Positions 37,317-47,642 of a stretch of DNA of 64,000 bases are shown here, in pieces; the stretch's first letter is position 1, and each line of letters opens with the position of its first letter. The stretch comes from Opitutaceae bacterium. GTDB lineage: Bacteria; Verrucomicrobiota; Verrucomicrobiia; Opitutales; Opitutaceae. Both the position numbers and the translations under genes were made by a program. The stretch is taken from the NCBI GenBank assembly GCA_027485815.1, contig JAIXQE010000147.1, positions 1-64,000 of the forward strand. The letters run 5' to 3'. The notes beneath the pieces are model-generated. The model did not search any database. It saw nothing but the letters and a program-made list of their open reading frames with translations, and had not been told where the DNA came from.

Positions 37317-39864
37317 GCTGGGGATCGTCCTCCGCCGCCGCGACCCGCAGCTTGCGGCGCGGGCGCACCTCAGGGGCCGGCAACTCAACATCCGGATTCT
37401 CGCCCTCCAGGCGGCCCAGAATCGTGCGCGCCCGGGCGATCACGGTCGGCGGCAGTCCGGCCAGGCGGGCGACCTGGATGCCGTAGCTGCGGTCGGCCGC
37501 CCCGGGCACGATCCGCCGGACGAAGAGGATCTCATCGTTCCACTCCTTCACGGCCACGGAGAAGTTCCGCAGGCGCGGCAGGTGCCGCTCCAGTTGCGTC
37601 AGTTCCTGGTAATGGGTCGCGAACAGGGTCCGCGGCCCCCGCTCCGGGCCCTGGTGCAGGTGTTCGACCACCGCCCAAGCGATCGCGAGGCCATCGTAGG
37701 TCGAGGTGCCGCGCCCGATCTCATCGAGGATGATCAGCGAGCGCTCGGTCGCGTTGTTCAGGATGTTCGCGGTCTCGTTCATCTCGACCATGAAGGTCGA
37801 GTTGCCTCGCGCCAGGTCGTCGCTCGCCCCCACGCGCGAGAAGATCCGGTCGACCAGCCCGACCCGGCACCGCCGCGCCGGGACCCAGCACCCGATCTGC
37901 GCGAGCAGGGTGATCAGGGCCACCTGCCGGATGTAGGTTGATTTGCCGGCCATGTTCGGGCCGGTGAGGAGCATCAGCTGCGCCTCGTCCGCCCGCAGCT
38001 GGGTGTCATTTGGCACAAACCCCGCCGTGCCCCCGAGTGCGACGGCGGCGTCCGGGGCCCGCAGCACCTGCTCCACGACGGGGTGTCGCCCCTCCGTGAT
38101 CTCGAGCGTCTCGCCCTCATCGAGTTCAGGCCGGCAGTAATCCCATTCGCGGGCCAGCAGCGACCAACCCGCCAGCACGTCGAGCTCGGCCAGGGTCTCG
38201 GCGGTCCGCATCAGGGAGAGGGCCTCGTCCAGCACGGCCGCGACCAAGGCGGAGAACAGCTCCAGTTCCCGCGCCTGCGCCCCCTCCTCGGCGTGGAAGA
38301 TCTCCTTCTCCTTCGCCCGCAGCGCCTCGGTGACGTAGCGCTCGCCCCCCACGGTGGTCTGGCGCCGGATGTAGTCGGCCGGCACGAGGTGCAGGTTCGC
38401 CTTGGTGACCTCGATGTAATACCCGAAGTTCTGGGTGAAGCGCACCTTCAGGCTGCGGATCCCGGTGCGCTCCTGCTCCGTGCGCTCGAGGTCCGAAAGC
38501 CAGGTGCGGTTGCCGCTGGTCAACGCGCGCAGGCGGTCCAGCTCGGCATCGTGCCCGGCCCGGATGAAGTTGCCGTCGGCCAGATCATTCGGGAGCTCCT
38601 CCGCCAAGCCGCGGCGCAGCAGGTCCAGCAATGCCGGTTGCTCGGTCAGGGTCGTCGCCGCGCCGGCCAACGGGGATTCCGGACCGAAGGCCGCCAGCAC
38701 CGCCCGCAGCCCCGGCAAGCGCTCGAGCGTGTCGCGGACGCCGCCCAGTTCGCGGGGGTTGCGGAGCCGATTCTGCAGCCGGCCGAGGATGCGGGGAATG
38801 TCGCGCACCGCTTGCAGGAGCTCGTGCAGCTCGCCGAGGCGCAGTGGCTGCGTCAGCAGGTCGCCGACGATCGCCTGGCGCCGCCGGATCTCCGGCAAAT
38901 CCAGGGTGGGCGCCGCGAGCCAGCGCTCGAGGAGCCGCGCGCCGGCGGCGGTGGCGGTGCGGTTGACCGCGTGCAGGAGCGAGCCTTCGCGTGACCCGCG
39001 GCTCGAGCTGAAGATCTCGAGGTTGCGCAGGGTGGCGGGATCCAGGAGGAGCGCCCGGCCGCTGCGGTACTCCTGCAGCCGGGAGAGGTTCTCCGGGCGT
39101 GCGCGGAGATTCTCGGTCACGTACTGCACCAGCGCGCCGGCCGGCCCGAGTCCGGGGTGGTCGGCCGCGAGGCCGAACCCCTCGAGGTTGAGCACGCGTA
39201 GCGCGTCCTGCACGGCCCGGGCCCCCGCCCGCACGTCGAAGTGGTAGCCCGGGAGCTCCGAGACGAGCCGCTCTGCGGCGAAGGCGTGGAGGGCCCGCAG
39301 CCCTGCTTCCTCGGCGGGCGCCGCGGCCCAGCGCTCGCGCTCCCCCTCGATCACCAGCAACTCAGCCGGGGCGAGTGCGGTGAGCACCGGCAGCAGGTTC
39401 GCCGGCCGGGGATCGCTCGCCACGCGGAACTCGCCGGTCGAGAGGTCGAGCCACGCCGCATGCAGGCCCGTGCGGTCCGCCACCACCGCAGCGAGGTAGT
39501 GATTGCGCCCCGCCTCCAACTGGCCGGGGGCGAGGGTGGTGCCGGGGGAGAGAATGCGCGTGAGCTGGCGGCGCACCAGCTTGCCCGCCTTGGCCGGTTC
39601 CGCCTGGTCGCAGAGCGCCACCTTGCGGCCCGCGGCCAGCAGCTTGGTCACATAACCATCCACCGCATGCGCCGGCAGGCCAGCCATCGGGACGTCGTTC
39701 CGGCGGGTCAGCGTCAGGCCCAGCAGGCGCGAGGCGGCCACCGCGTCGTCGAAGAACAGCTCGAAGAAATCTCCCAGCCGGAAAAGCAGCAGGGTGTCCT
39801 TCGGGAGGCCGCGGCGCACCTCGAAGTACTGCTGCATCATGGGCGTGAGCTTCGCGTCCGACAT
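37303..39864 (-). CDS. mutS: DNA mismatch repair protein MutS
   Basis: TPMMQQYFEVRRGLPKDTLLLFRLGDFFELFFDDA; LLTGPNMAGKSTYIRQVALITLLAQIGCWVPA; STFMVEMNETANILNNATERSLIILDEIGRGTSTYDG. ATG at 39864. Confidence 0.97.
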   Translation of the reverse strand: MSDAKLTPMMQQYFEVRRGLPKDTLLLFRLGDFFELFFDDAVAASRLLGLTLTRRNDVPMAGLPAHAVDGYVTKLLAAGRKVALCDQAEPAKAGKLVRRQLTRILSPGTTLAPGQLEAGRNHYLAAVVADRTGLHAAWLDLSTGEFRVASDPRPANLLPVLTALAPAELLVIEGERERWAAAPAEEAGLRALHAFAAERLVSELPGYHFDVRAGARAVQDALRVLNLEGFGLAADHPGLGPAGALVQYVTENLRARPENLSRLQEYRSGRALLLDPATLRNLEIFSSSRGSREGSLLHAVNRTATAAGARLLERWLAAPTLDLPEIRRRQAIVGDLLTQPLRLGELHELLQAVRDIPRILGRLQNRLRNPRELGGVRDTLERLPGLRAVLAAFGPESPLAGAATTLTEQPALLDLLRRGLAEELPNDLADGNFIRAGHDAELDRLRALTSGNRTWLSDLERTEQERTGIRSLKVRFTQNFGYYIEVTKANLHLVPADYIRRQTTVGGERYVTEALRAKEKEIFHAEEGAQARELELFSALVAAVLDEALSLMRTAETLAELDVLAGWSLLAREWDYCRPELDEGETLEITEGRHPVVEQVLRAPDAAVALGGTAGFVPNDTQLRADEAQLMLLTGPNMAGKSTYIRQVALITLLAQIGCWVPARRCRVGLVDRIFSRVGASDDLARGNSTFMVEMNETANILNNATERSLIILDEIGRGTSTYDGLAIAWAVVEHLHQGPERGPRTLFATHYQELTQLERHLPRLRNFSVAVKEWNDEILFVRRIVPGAADRSYGIQVARLAGLPPTVIARARTILGRLEGENPDVELPAPEVRPRRKLRVAAAEDDPQLSLL

Positions 39865-39942
39865 CCGGGCGAGACGAAGGACGCCGCGGCGCGGAGGCAA
39901 GCTCCGGGCTACCCCGGGCCGCCCCGAAAATGTGGGCCCGCT

Positions 39943-41430
39943 TCAGCGCGACGCTGCGGGCAGGCGGAGGGGGCCAGGATCCGAGACCCAGCCGGCCGGC
40001 CGCTGGCCGCGGCCGGGGCGGTCCGTGTCCCCCAGTTCCACGCGTGCGCTTTCCGCGGCCCGCAGCAGCCGGGCCACGACCTCGGGCTGCTGGGCGTGGA
40101 GGTCCCGCGTTTCCCCCGGGTCCCGCGTTACGTCGTACAGTTGCGCCCGGCGCGGGCCGCCCGCCTTGCCGGCGGTTCCCGTCGCCCGGGCCGGGAGCGC
40201 GAGGTGCAGCTTCCATGGCCCGGAGCGCACGGCCTGCAGCTGCTCGCCCTGATAATAGAAGAAGGCTTCGTGTGGGCTGCGGGCGCCGGTTTCGCCCGCG
40301 AGCAGCGGCCAAACGTCCAGCCCGTCGATCGCCTGTGCCGGCAGGCGGCCGCCGGCAAGGCGGACGAACGTGGGCAGGACGTCCATCAGGGTGGTGAGCT
40401 CCGCGCATTCCCGCCCAGCCGGCACGCGCCCCGGCGCCCAGACGATCCCCGGGACGCGCATCCCGCCCTCGCTGGTGGTGTAGCCCCAGCCCCCGAGGGG
40501 CAGGTTGCTGCCCTGCACCGGATCACGGCGCGGCGCCCCATTGTCCGAGGTCCAGAGGACCACGGTATGCTCCGCCAGTCCCGCGGTGCGCACGGCGGCC
40601 AGGATCTGCCCGGCGGCCCAGTCGAGCTCCTCGACCGCGTCGCCCCACGCGCCGTGGCGCGAGCGACCGCGGAAGGCCGGGCTGGAATGAGGGGCCCGGG
40701 TGCTGCCCGGCATCGCGTGGGCCACGTAAAGGAAGAACGGACGGTCCCGGTGCTCGCGGATGAAGCGCACCGCCGCCTCGGCCTCACGCGCGGTGAGGTA
40801 GTCGCGGTCCACCGGGGCCTCGATCACCTCCTCGTTGCGCAGCAGCGGGAGATCTGGCCACGGCTGGCCGTCGCGCGGGGTCATGTCGTCGCTGTAGGGG
40901 ACGCCGAGGTACGACGCAAAGCCCTGCCGCGTCGGCAGAAACGGCGCCTGATCGCCGAGGTGCCACTTGCCGATCATCGCGGTGGCGTAGCCGCTTTCCC
41001 GCAGCAGTTCCGCGATGGTCTCCTCGGCCGGATGCAGCCCGATCGGCTCCACGGGTTGGAGCACGGCCCCGCCCCGCGCATTGCGATGCAGGTTCACCCG
41101 GCGGGGATAGGAGCCGGTCAGCAGGGCGGCGCGGGACGGCGTGCAAACCCCGCTCGCGGCGTAAAGGTGGGTGAGGCGCGTTCCCTCGCGCGCCATCCGG
41201 TCGAGTTCCGGGGTGCGGTGCAGGTTCGAGCCGAAGGGCCCCGTATCGCCGTAACCGAGGTTGTCGCACAACAGCACGATCAGGTTCGGCGGGCGGGGCA
41301 CCGGAGCGGTCGCGGCGGCGGCGATCGGGGTGAGCGTGGCCAGCAGGGCGGCGACCAGCGGGAGCACTCGCGCTCCCCGGCGGCCCCCGGGGGACTGGCT
41401 GCCACCGCAGGAGAGGGGCGAGAAAGGCAC
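39943..41430 (-). CDS. Arylsulfatase, secreted (start uncertain; ORF opens at 41508)
   Basis: NLIVLLCDNLGYGDTGPFGSNLHRTPELDRMAREGTRLTHLYAASGVCTPSRAALLTGSYPRR (Cys-type sulfatase motif CTPSR); TVVLWTSDNGAP. Confidence 0.92.
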   Translation of the reverse strand: MPFSPLSCGGSQSPGGRRGARVLPLVAALLATLTPIAAAATAPVPRPPNLIVLLCDNLGYGDTGPFGSNLHRTPELDRMAREGTRLTHLYAASGVCTPSRAALLTGSYPRRVNLHRNARGGAVLQPVEPIGLHPAEETIAELLRESGYATAMIGKWHLGDQAPFLPTRQGFASYLGVPYSDDMTPRDGQPWPDLPLLRNEEVIEAPVDRDYLTAREAEAAVRFIREHRDRPFFLYVAHAMPGSTRAPHSSPAFRGRSRHGAWGDAVEELDWAAGQILAAVRTAGLAEHTVVLWTSDNGAPRRDPVQGSNLPLGGWGYTTSEGGMRVPGIVWAPGRVPAGRECAELTTLMDVLPTFVRLAGGRLPAQAIDGLDVWPLLAGETGARSPHEAFFYYQGEQLQAVRSGPWKLHLALPARATGTAGKAGGPRRAQLYDVTRDPGETRDLHAQQPEVVARLLRAAESARVELGDTDRPGRGQRPAGWVSDPGPLRLPAASR

Positions 41431-41568
41431 GCGGGGAACGTGGCCGACGGCGGCCGGGCGGGTCAAGTTGCGCCCCCGGTGCCCGTTACGATTCAGCGCC
41501 GGACGCACATTACGTTGGACAGCCGGGGGCGGCCGGCTAGGTGTTCACCAGTTACTCACACCCTACCG

Positions 41569-43080
41569 ATGGAACACATGCGTGGGGCGGAAGCCCCGGT
41601 CTCGCGGTTCAAGGTCTCGGCCAAGGTGAAGACGTTCGTCCTCGATACGAACGTCCTCCTCCACGATCCCCAGTGCATCCTGAAGTTCCAGGACAACAAC
41701 CTGGCGATCCCGGTGGAAGTGCTCGAGGAACTCGACGCCATCAAGGGCGAACAGTCCACGGAGCGCGGCCGCAACGCGCGGCGCGTCCACCGGATGCTGC
41801 AGGAACTGCTGCCCGACACCCGTTCGATGCACGAGGGCGTCGAACTCGAGACCGGCGGCACGCTCTCCATCATCATCAACCCCTACCTGCTGAACCCGGG
41901 ACATTGGTCGCCGGCCATGGATCGGTTGCGGGCGATTCTGCCGGACCTCAGCAAGAAGGATAACCGCATCCTCGCCTGCGCGCTGTTCGTGCAGGAGCGC
42001 TTCCCGCCGCCGACGATCCTCGTCACGAAGGACGTCAATGTGCAGCTGAAGGCCCGCGCGGTCGGGCTCGAATCCCAGGACTACCTCAACGACAAGGTCC
42101 CGGCTTCCGACGACGAGGCCAGCTACCGCGAGGTCGCGCTCGACCAGTACGAATTGCAGCGCTTCTGCTCGGAGGGCGCCTATGCGCTGTCCGCCTCCGC
42201 CGCGGCGCCGCTGTTTCTCAACGAGTACGTCCTGCTGCGTTCGCCCGAGGGCAAGACGATGCCCGCCCGTCATTACGGGGAGGGTGTCCTCCGCCGCCTG
42301 AAACTGCCCGACTTCGTGAAGGCGCCGGGCGGCATTCCCATCCGCGCGCGCAACCTTGAGCAGCAATTCCTGATGGACGCCCTGCTCGACGAGGGGATCT
42401 CGTTGATCACCTGCTTCGGCAAGGCGGGCACGGGCAAGACGCTGCTCTCCACCGCCTGCGCGCTGCATCAGCTGCAGGACGACCACTGCCGGTACGACGG
42501 ACTCTCGATTTCCCGGCCGATCATCAGCCTGGGCAAGGACCTGGGTTTCCTGCCGGGTTCGCTGGAAGAGAAGATGCGCCCGTGGCTGCAGCCCTATCAC
42601 GATGCCCTGGAGGTCCTGATCCCCTCGAAGCCGCCCAAGGATCCGCAGTTCGCCGCCAAGAAGGTGGCGCGGCGCAAGGGAAAGCGGCCGGAGATCGTGC
42701 CGCCACCCGCGCCCGCACCGTCCGGCGCGCCGGGCGCGGCCCTCAAGCCCTACGAGCGTTTGCTGCGGAGCGGGATGGTGGAGATCGAGGCCCTCGCCTT
42801 CATCCGCGGCCGCTCGATCGCGCGCCGATTCTTCATCCTCGATGAGGCCCAGCAGCTCACGCCCCACGAGGTCAAGACGGTCATCACCCGCATCAGCGAG
42901 GGTTCCAAGATTGTGCTGATCGGCGACCCCGCCCAGATCGACAACCCTTACGTCGACGCCCGCAGCAACGGCCTAGTCTACTGCCACAACCGGATGAAGG
43001 GCCAACCCCTCGCCGCCCACGTGAAGCTCACCAAGGGCGAACGCTCCCGCCTCGCCGAACTGGCCGCCGATCTGCTCTAG
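41569..43080 (+). CDS. PIN domain + PhoH-family ATPase (PhoH2/YlaK-like)
   Basis: PIN: KTFVLDTNVLLHDPQCILKFQDNNLAIPVEVLEELDAIK; PhoH: GKAGTGKTLLSTACAL, IRGRSIARRFFILDEAQQLTPHEVKTVITRISEGSKIVLIGDPAQID. ATG at 41569. Confidence 0.94.
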   Translation: MEHMRGAEAPVSRFKVSAKVKTFVLDTNVLLHDPQCILKFQDNNLAIPVEVLEELDAIKGEQSTERGRNARRVHRMLQELLPDTRSMHEGVELETGGTLSIIINPYLLNPGHWSPAMDRLRAILPDLSKKDNRILACALFVQERFPPPTILVTKDVNVQLKARAVGLESQDYLNDKVPASDDEASYREVALDQYELQRFCSEGAYALSASAAAPLFLNEYVLLRSPEGKTMPARHYGEGVLRRLKLPDFVKAPGGIPIRARNLEQQFLMDALLDEGISLITCFGKAGTGKTLLSTACALHQLQDDHCRYDGLSISRPIISLGKDLGFLPGSLEEKMRPWLQPYHDALEVLIPSKPPKDPQFAAKKVARRKGKRPEIVPPPAPAPSGAPGAALKPYERLLRSGMVEIEALAFIRGRSIARRFFILDEAQQLTPHEVKTVITRISEGSKIVLIGDPAQIDNPYVDARSNGLVYCHNRMKGQPLAAHVKLTKGERSRLAELAADLL

Positions 43081-43097
43081 GCCCGCGGTCCTGTCCG

Positions 43098-45482
43098 TTA
43101 CGTCCGCTTGCTCCCCAGCAAGCCACGGAGGTCCGCCAGGCTCAGCTTCGCCGCCGCGGCGTCACTCGCCTCGAACACCTCGGCGAGCAGGGTCCGCTTT
43201 TCCTCCTGCAGCGCCAGCACGCGCTCCTCCACGGTCCCGGTCGCGATGAGCCTGTAGCTGGTGACCGTCCGGGTCTGACCGATCCGGTGCGCGCGATCGG
43301 TCGCCTGGGCTTCCGCCGCCGGATTCCACCACGGGTCCAGATGCACCACGGTATCCGCGGCCGTCAGGTTGAGCCCGGTCCCGCCCGCCTTCAGCGAAAG
43401 CAGGAACACCGGCACCCCGGGTTCGGACTGGAAACGGTCCACTTCCGCCTGCCGCTGCGAGGGGGACATCGTGCCGTCCAGCCGGCACCAGGGGATGCCC
43501 TGCGCCTCCAACTCCGTCCCGACGAGGTCCAGCAGGCGCGTGAACTGCGAGAAGACCAGCAGCCGGTGCCCGTCGTCGACGGCCTCCGCGAGCAGTTCGC
43601 GGAACGCCTCCAGCTTGGCGGAAACCGCGGCGTTCGAATCCTCCGGTAGGCTGGCCACCAGCCGCGGGTCGCAACAGATCTGGCGCAGGCGGAGCAGCTG
43701 GGTGAGCGCCGCGAGCCGCAACCGCGATTCGGCCGCGCCGGCCGCCGCGAGGTCGATCAGCTCCCGTTCGCTCTCCTGCTCGACCTTGCGGTAGAGAGTG
43801 GCCTGCGCCGGAGTCAGCTCCACCCAGAGGACCTGCTCGAGGCGCGGCGGTAACTCCGGAGCCACCGCCCGTTTGGTCCGTCGTAGCAGATAAGGTGCCG
43901 CCTGCCGGCGCAGCCGGTCGTCGTGCCAGGTCCGTTCCTCCGCGCTGAGACCGGCAGGCAGCCGCGGCAGGTAGCCGGGCAGCAGGAATTCAAGCAGCGA
44001 GCGCAGGTCCGCGAGCGAGTTCTCTAGCGGGGTACCGGTCAGGAGAAAACGCGTCCGCGCCCGCAGGGCCCGCAGCGCCGCCGCACTCTGCGAACGCCGG
44101 TTCTTGATGTGCTGGGCTTCGTCCGCCACCACCGCCGCGAACTCCACCCCGGCGAGCAGCTCCTGGTCCCGGGCGAGGGTACCGTAGCTGGTGATAAGCA
44201 GGTCCGTGCGCGTCAATTCGGTGGCGCGCGTCAGGCGCCCGGAACCGTGATGCACCTCCACGCGCAGCCCCGGCGTGAACCGGGCGGCTTCTCGGCGCCA
44301 ATTCTCGAGGAGGGAGGCCGGACACACCACCAGGGTGGTCCCGACGGGGCCGGACGCCGGCTGGTGCAGCGCGGCGAGGAACGCGAGGGCCTGCAGGGTC
44401 TTCCCGAGCCCCATCTCGTCCGCCAGGATCCCACCCAAACCGTGCCGGTGCAGGTGCCACAACCACGCCACCCCGAGGCGTTGGTAAGGACGAAGCAGGG
44501 CGTCGAGGGAGGCGGGCACCGGCGCGGGCTCCAGGGCGGACAGCCGTTCCACGGCTCCGGTCAGGCGCTGCCAATTGGCGGGCGGGCGGAAGCCCGGTGC
44601 GAACTCCTCCAGTAGTTCCGCGACCTCGGCTACCCGGCTCCGGGGCACCCGCTGGCGCGCCACCGGGGCCATCGCGACCCGGGGATCGCCGGCCAAGGCC
44701 TGCTGCGCCCGGACGAGACGGGCGCTGAGCTCCGGATCGATCAGCAGCACCCTTTCCTTAGCCTCCAGGTAGCCTCGACCTGCCGCGAGGGCAGCCCGCA
44801 GCTCGGCCTCCGTCACTCCCTCCGCCGCGAGACCCAACTCCACGTTGAACTGATTTCCGGCCGTCTCGACCTGCGCGGCCAGGCGCGCGGGCACGAGGTG
44901 GGCCGTCTGTCGCGTGAAGGCGGGCGTGAAGCGGGCGGCGAGCGCGCCGCGCAGGCGCTCACCGTGTCGCGCGAGGAACGAAAGCGTGCGGTGGCGGTCG
45001 CGCAGCCACCAACGTCCATTGGAAGGCTCCAGCAAAAACCCCGCCTCCTTCACCAGCGCCAACGCCTCCGTGTACTGCGGATGCTCACGCGACGGCAGGG
45101 TCAGCGCCAGGTAGTGCTCGGTGCCGTCCACCTCCAGCGGACGAGCCCCGTCCGGCACCCGGGCGCGGAGGTTCGGCCCGGACGTCACGGGCGCCGCGGG
45201 GGCCGTCGGTTCCCGCACGAGGTCATCGTGGCGCCAGACGACCGCTCGGCCATCCTCCACGAACACGCGCTGGCCCGCGACTGCCCGGCTCAATTCACCC
45301 AGTTGCCGACGCTTCAACTGCAGGACTCCCGGGGGCTGCGGTCCGCACCAGCGTTGCAACAATGCCAGCGCCGGCAGCAACTCCGCCGGCGGCGCCGCAC
45401 TGAGATCCAGCTCCACCCGCACGGCGACCGCATCCCGCGCGGCGGCGGCGACCAGGTTCGGCGGCAGGTGGATCCGGAGCAC
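43098..45482 (-). CDS. SNF2-family DEAD/DEAH helicase
   Basis: GGILADEMGLGKTLQALAFLAAL, VVADEAQHIKNRRSQSA, FLLTGTPLENSLADL, VFLLSLKAGGTGLNLTAADTVVHLDPWWNPAAEAQATDRAHRIGQ. Confidence 0.94.
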   Translation of the reverse strand: MLRIHLPPNLVAAAARDAVAVRVELDLSAAPPAELLPALALLQRWCGPQPPGVLQLKRRQLGELSRAVAGQRVFVEDGRAVVWRHDDLVREPTAPAAPVTSGPNLRARVPDGARPLEVDGTEHYLALTLPSREHPQYTEALALVKEAGFLLEPSNGRWWLRDRHRTLSFLARHGERLRGALAARFTPAFTRQTAHLVPARLAAQVETAGNQFNVELGLAAEGVTEAELRAALAAGRGYLEAKERVLLIDPELSARLVRAQQALAGDPRVAMAPVARQRVPRSRVAEVAELLEEFAPGFRPPANWQRLTGAVERLSALEPAPVPASLDALLRPYQRLGVAWLWHLHRHGLGGILADEMGLGKTLQALAFLAALHQPASGPVGTTLVVCPASLLENWRREAARFTPGLRVEVHHGSGRLTRATELTRTDLLITSYGTLARDQELLAGVEFAAVVADEAQHIKNRRSQSAAALRALRARTRFLLTGTPLENSLADLRSLLEFLLPGYLPRLPAGLSAEERTWHDDRLRRQAAPYLLRRTKRAVAPELPPRLEQVLWVELTPAQATLYRKVEQESERELIDLAAAGAAESRLRLAALTQLLRLRQICCDPRLVASLPEDSNAAVSAKLEAFRELLAEAVDDGHRLLVFSQFTRLLDLVGTELEAQGIPWCRLDGTMSPSQRQAEVDRFQSEPGVPVFLLSLKAGGTGLNLTAADTVVHLDPWWNPAAEAQATDRAHRIGQTRTVTSYRLIATGTVEERVLALQEEKRTLLAEVFEASDAAAAKLSLADLRGLLGSKRT

Positions 45483-45626
45483 TCCGCCAGCCAGCGAGCG
45501 GCGCGACCGACCCGCAAGTGCTTACTGCGCGGCGACCCTTACCGTGGGAAAAGTTCCCTCGGCGCAGCAGATAAACTTATTCACAGGATGACTCCGGCTG
45601 CTGGCCGCCGGGTCTCAGGGTGCGTT

Positions 45627-46133
45627 ATGCCCAAACTCCCACAAAGCCCCGCGTGCGCCGTTCTCCGGACCGGCTTGCGCCTGTTTGTCCTCTCGGTGCT
45701 CGTCGAAACGGTGGAGGCCTCCCCGGACCGCGCTGCGACCCTCGAGGCGATTCGCCTGATCGAGAATCCCCGCAACGTCTCCCGCCCGGGTCCCGGCGGT
45801 GAACTCGGCCCCTGGCAGTTCAAGGCCGAGACCTGGCGGATGCACTCCAGCCGGCCGTTCACCGACGCGCTCGACCGCGACGAGGCGCTGCGGGTCGCTG
45901 GCCGGCACTACGACTGGATCTGCCGCGGTCTCGCCAAGGCCAGGCTGCCCCAGGACGCGTACCACGTGGCCCTCGCGTGGAACAGCGGCCTGGGTGCGGT
46001 GATCCGCCGCCAGGCCCCCTCACGCGCCCACCGCTACGCCGAACGCGCGGCCAATCTCGCCGAGACATTGAGCAAGGGCCCTTTGATGGCGGCCCACGAT
46101 CCGTCCCCGCCCGCGCTGGCGCGCGTGCCCTAA
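45627..46133 (+). CDS. Small lysozyme/transglycosylase-like protein (tentative)
   Basis: ATLEAIRLIENPRNVSRPGPGGELGPWQFKAETWRMHS...DAYHVALAWNSGLGAVIRRQAPSRAHRYAERAANLAET resembles a lysozyme-like fold; N-terminal hydrophobic leader. ATG at 45627. Confidence 0.55.
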   Translation: MPKLPQSPACAVLRTGLRLFVLSVLVETVEASPDRAATLEAIRLIENPRNVSRPGPGGELGPWQFKAETWRMHSSRPFTDALDRDEALRVAGRHYDWICRGLAKARLPQDAYHVALAWNSGLGAVIRRQAPSRAHRYAERAANLAETLSKGPLMAAHDPSPPALARVP

Positions 46134-46141
46134 GACCGACA

Positions 46142-46179
46142 GGACCCGGCGCGACAGGCTGAACCTGAGCGCCGGGTTC
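46142..46179. terminator. Strong stem-loop between convergent genes, possible bidirectional terminator
   Basis: Perfect 9-bp arms ACCCGGCGC (46144-46152) / GCGCCGGGT (46169-46177), extendable at 46142-46143/46178-46179, with inner CAGG/CCTG; no T-tract. Confidence 0.45.
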
Positions 46180-46184
46180 CCGGG

Positions 46185-47638
<1,454 letters not shown>

Positions 47639-47642
<4 letters not shown>

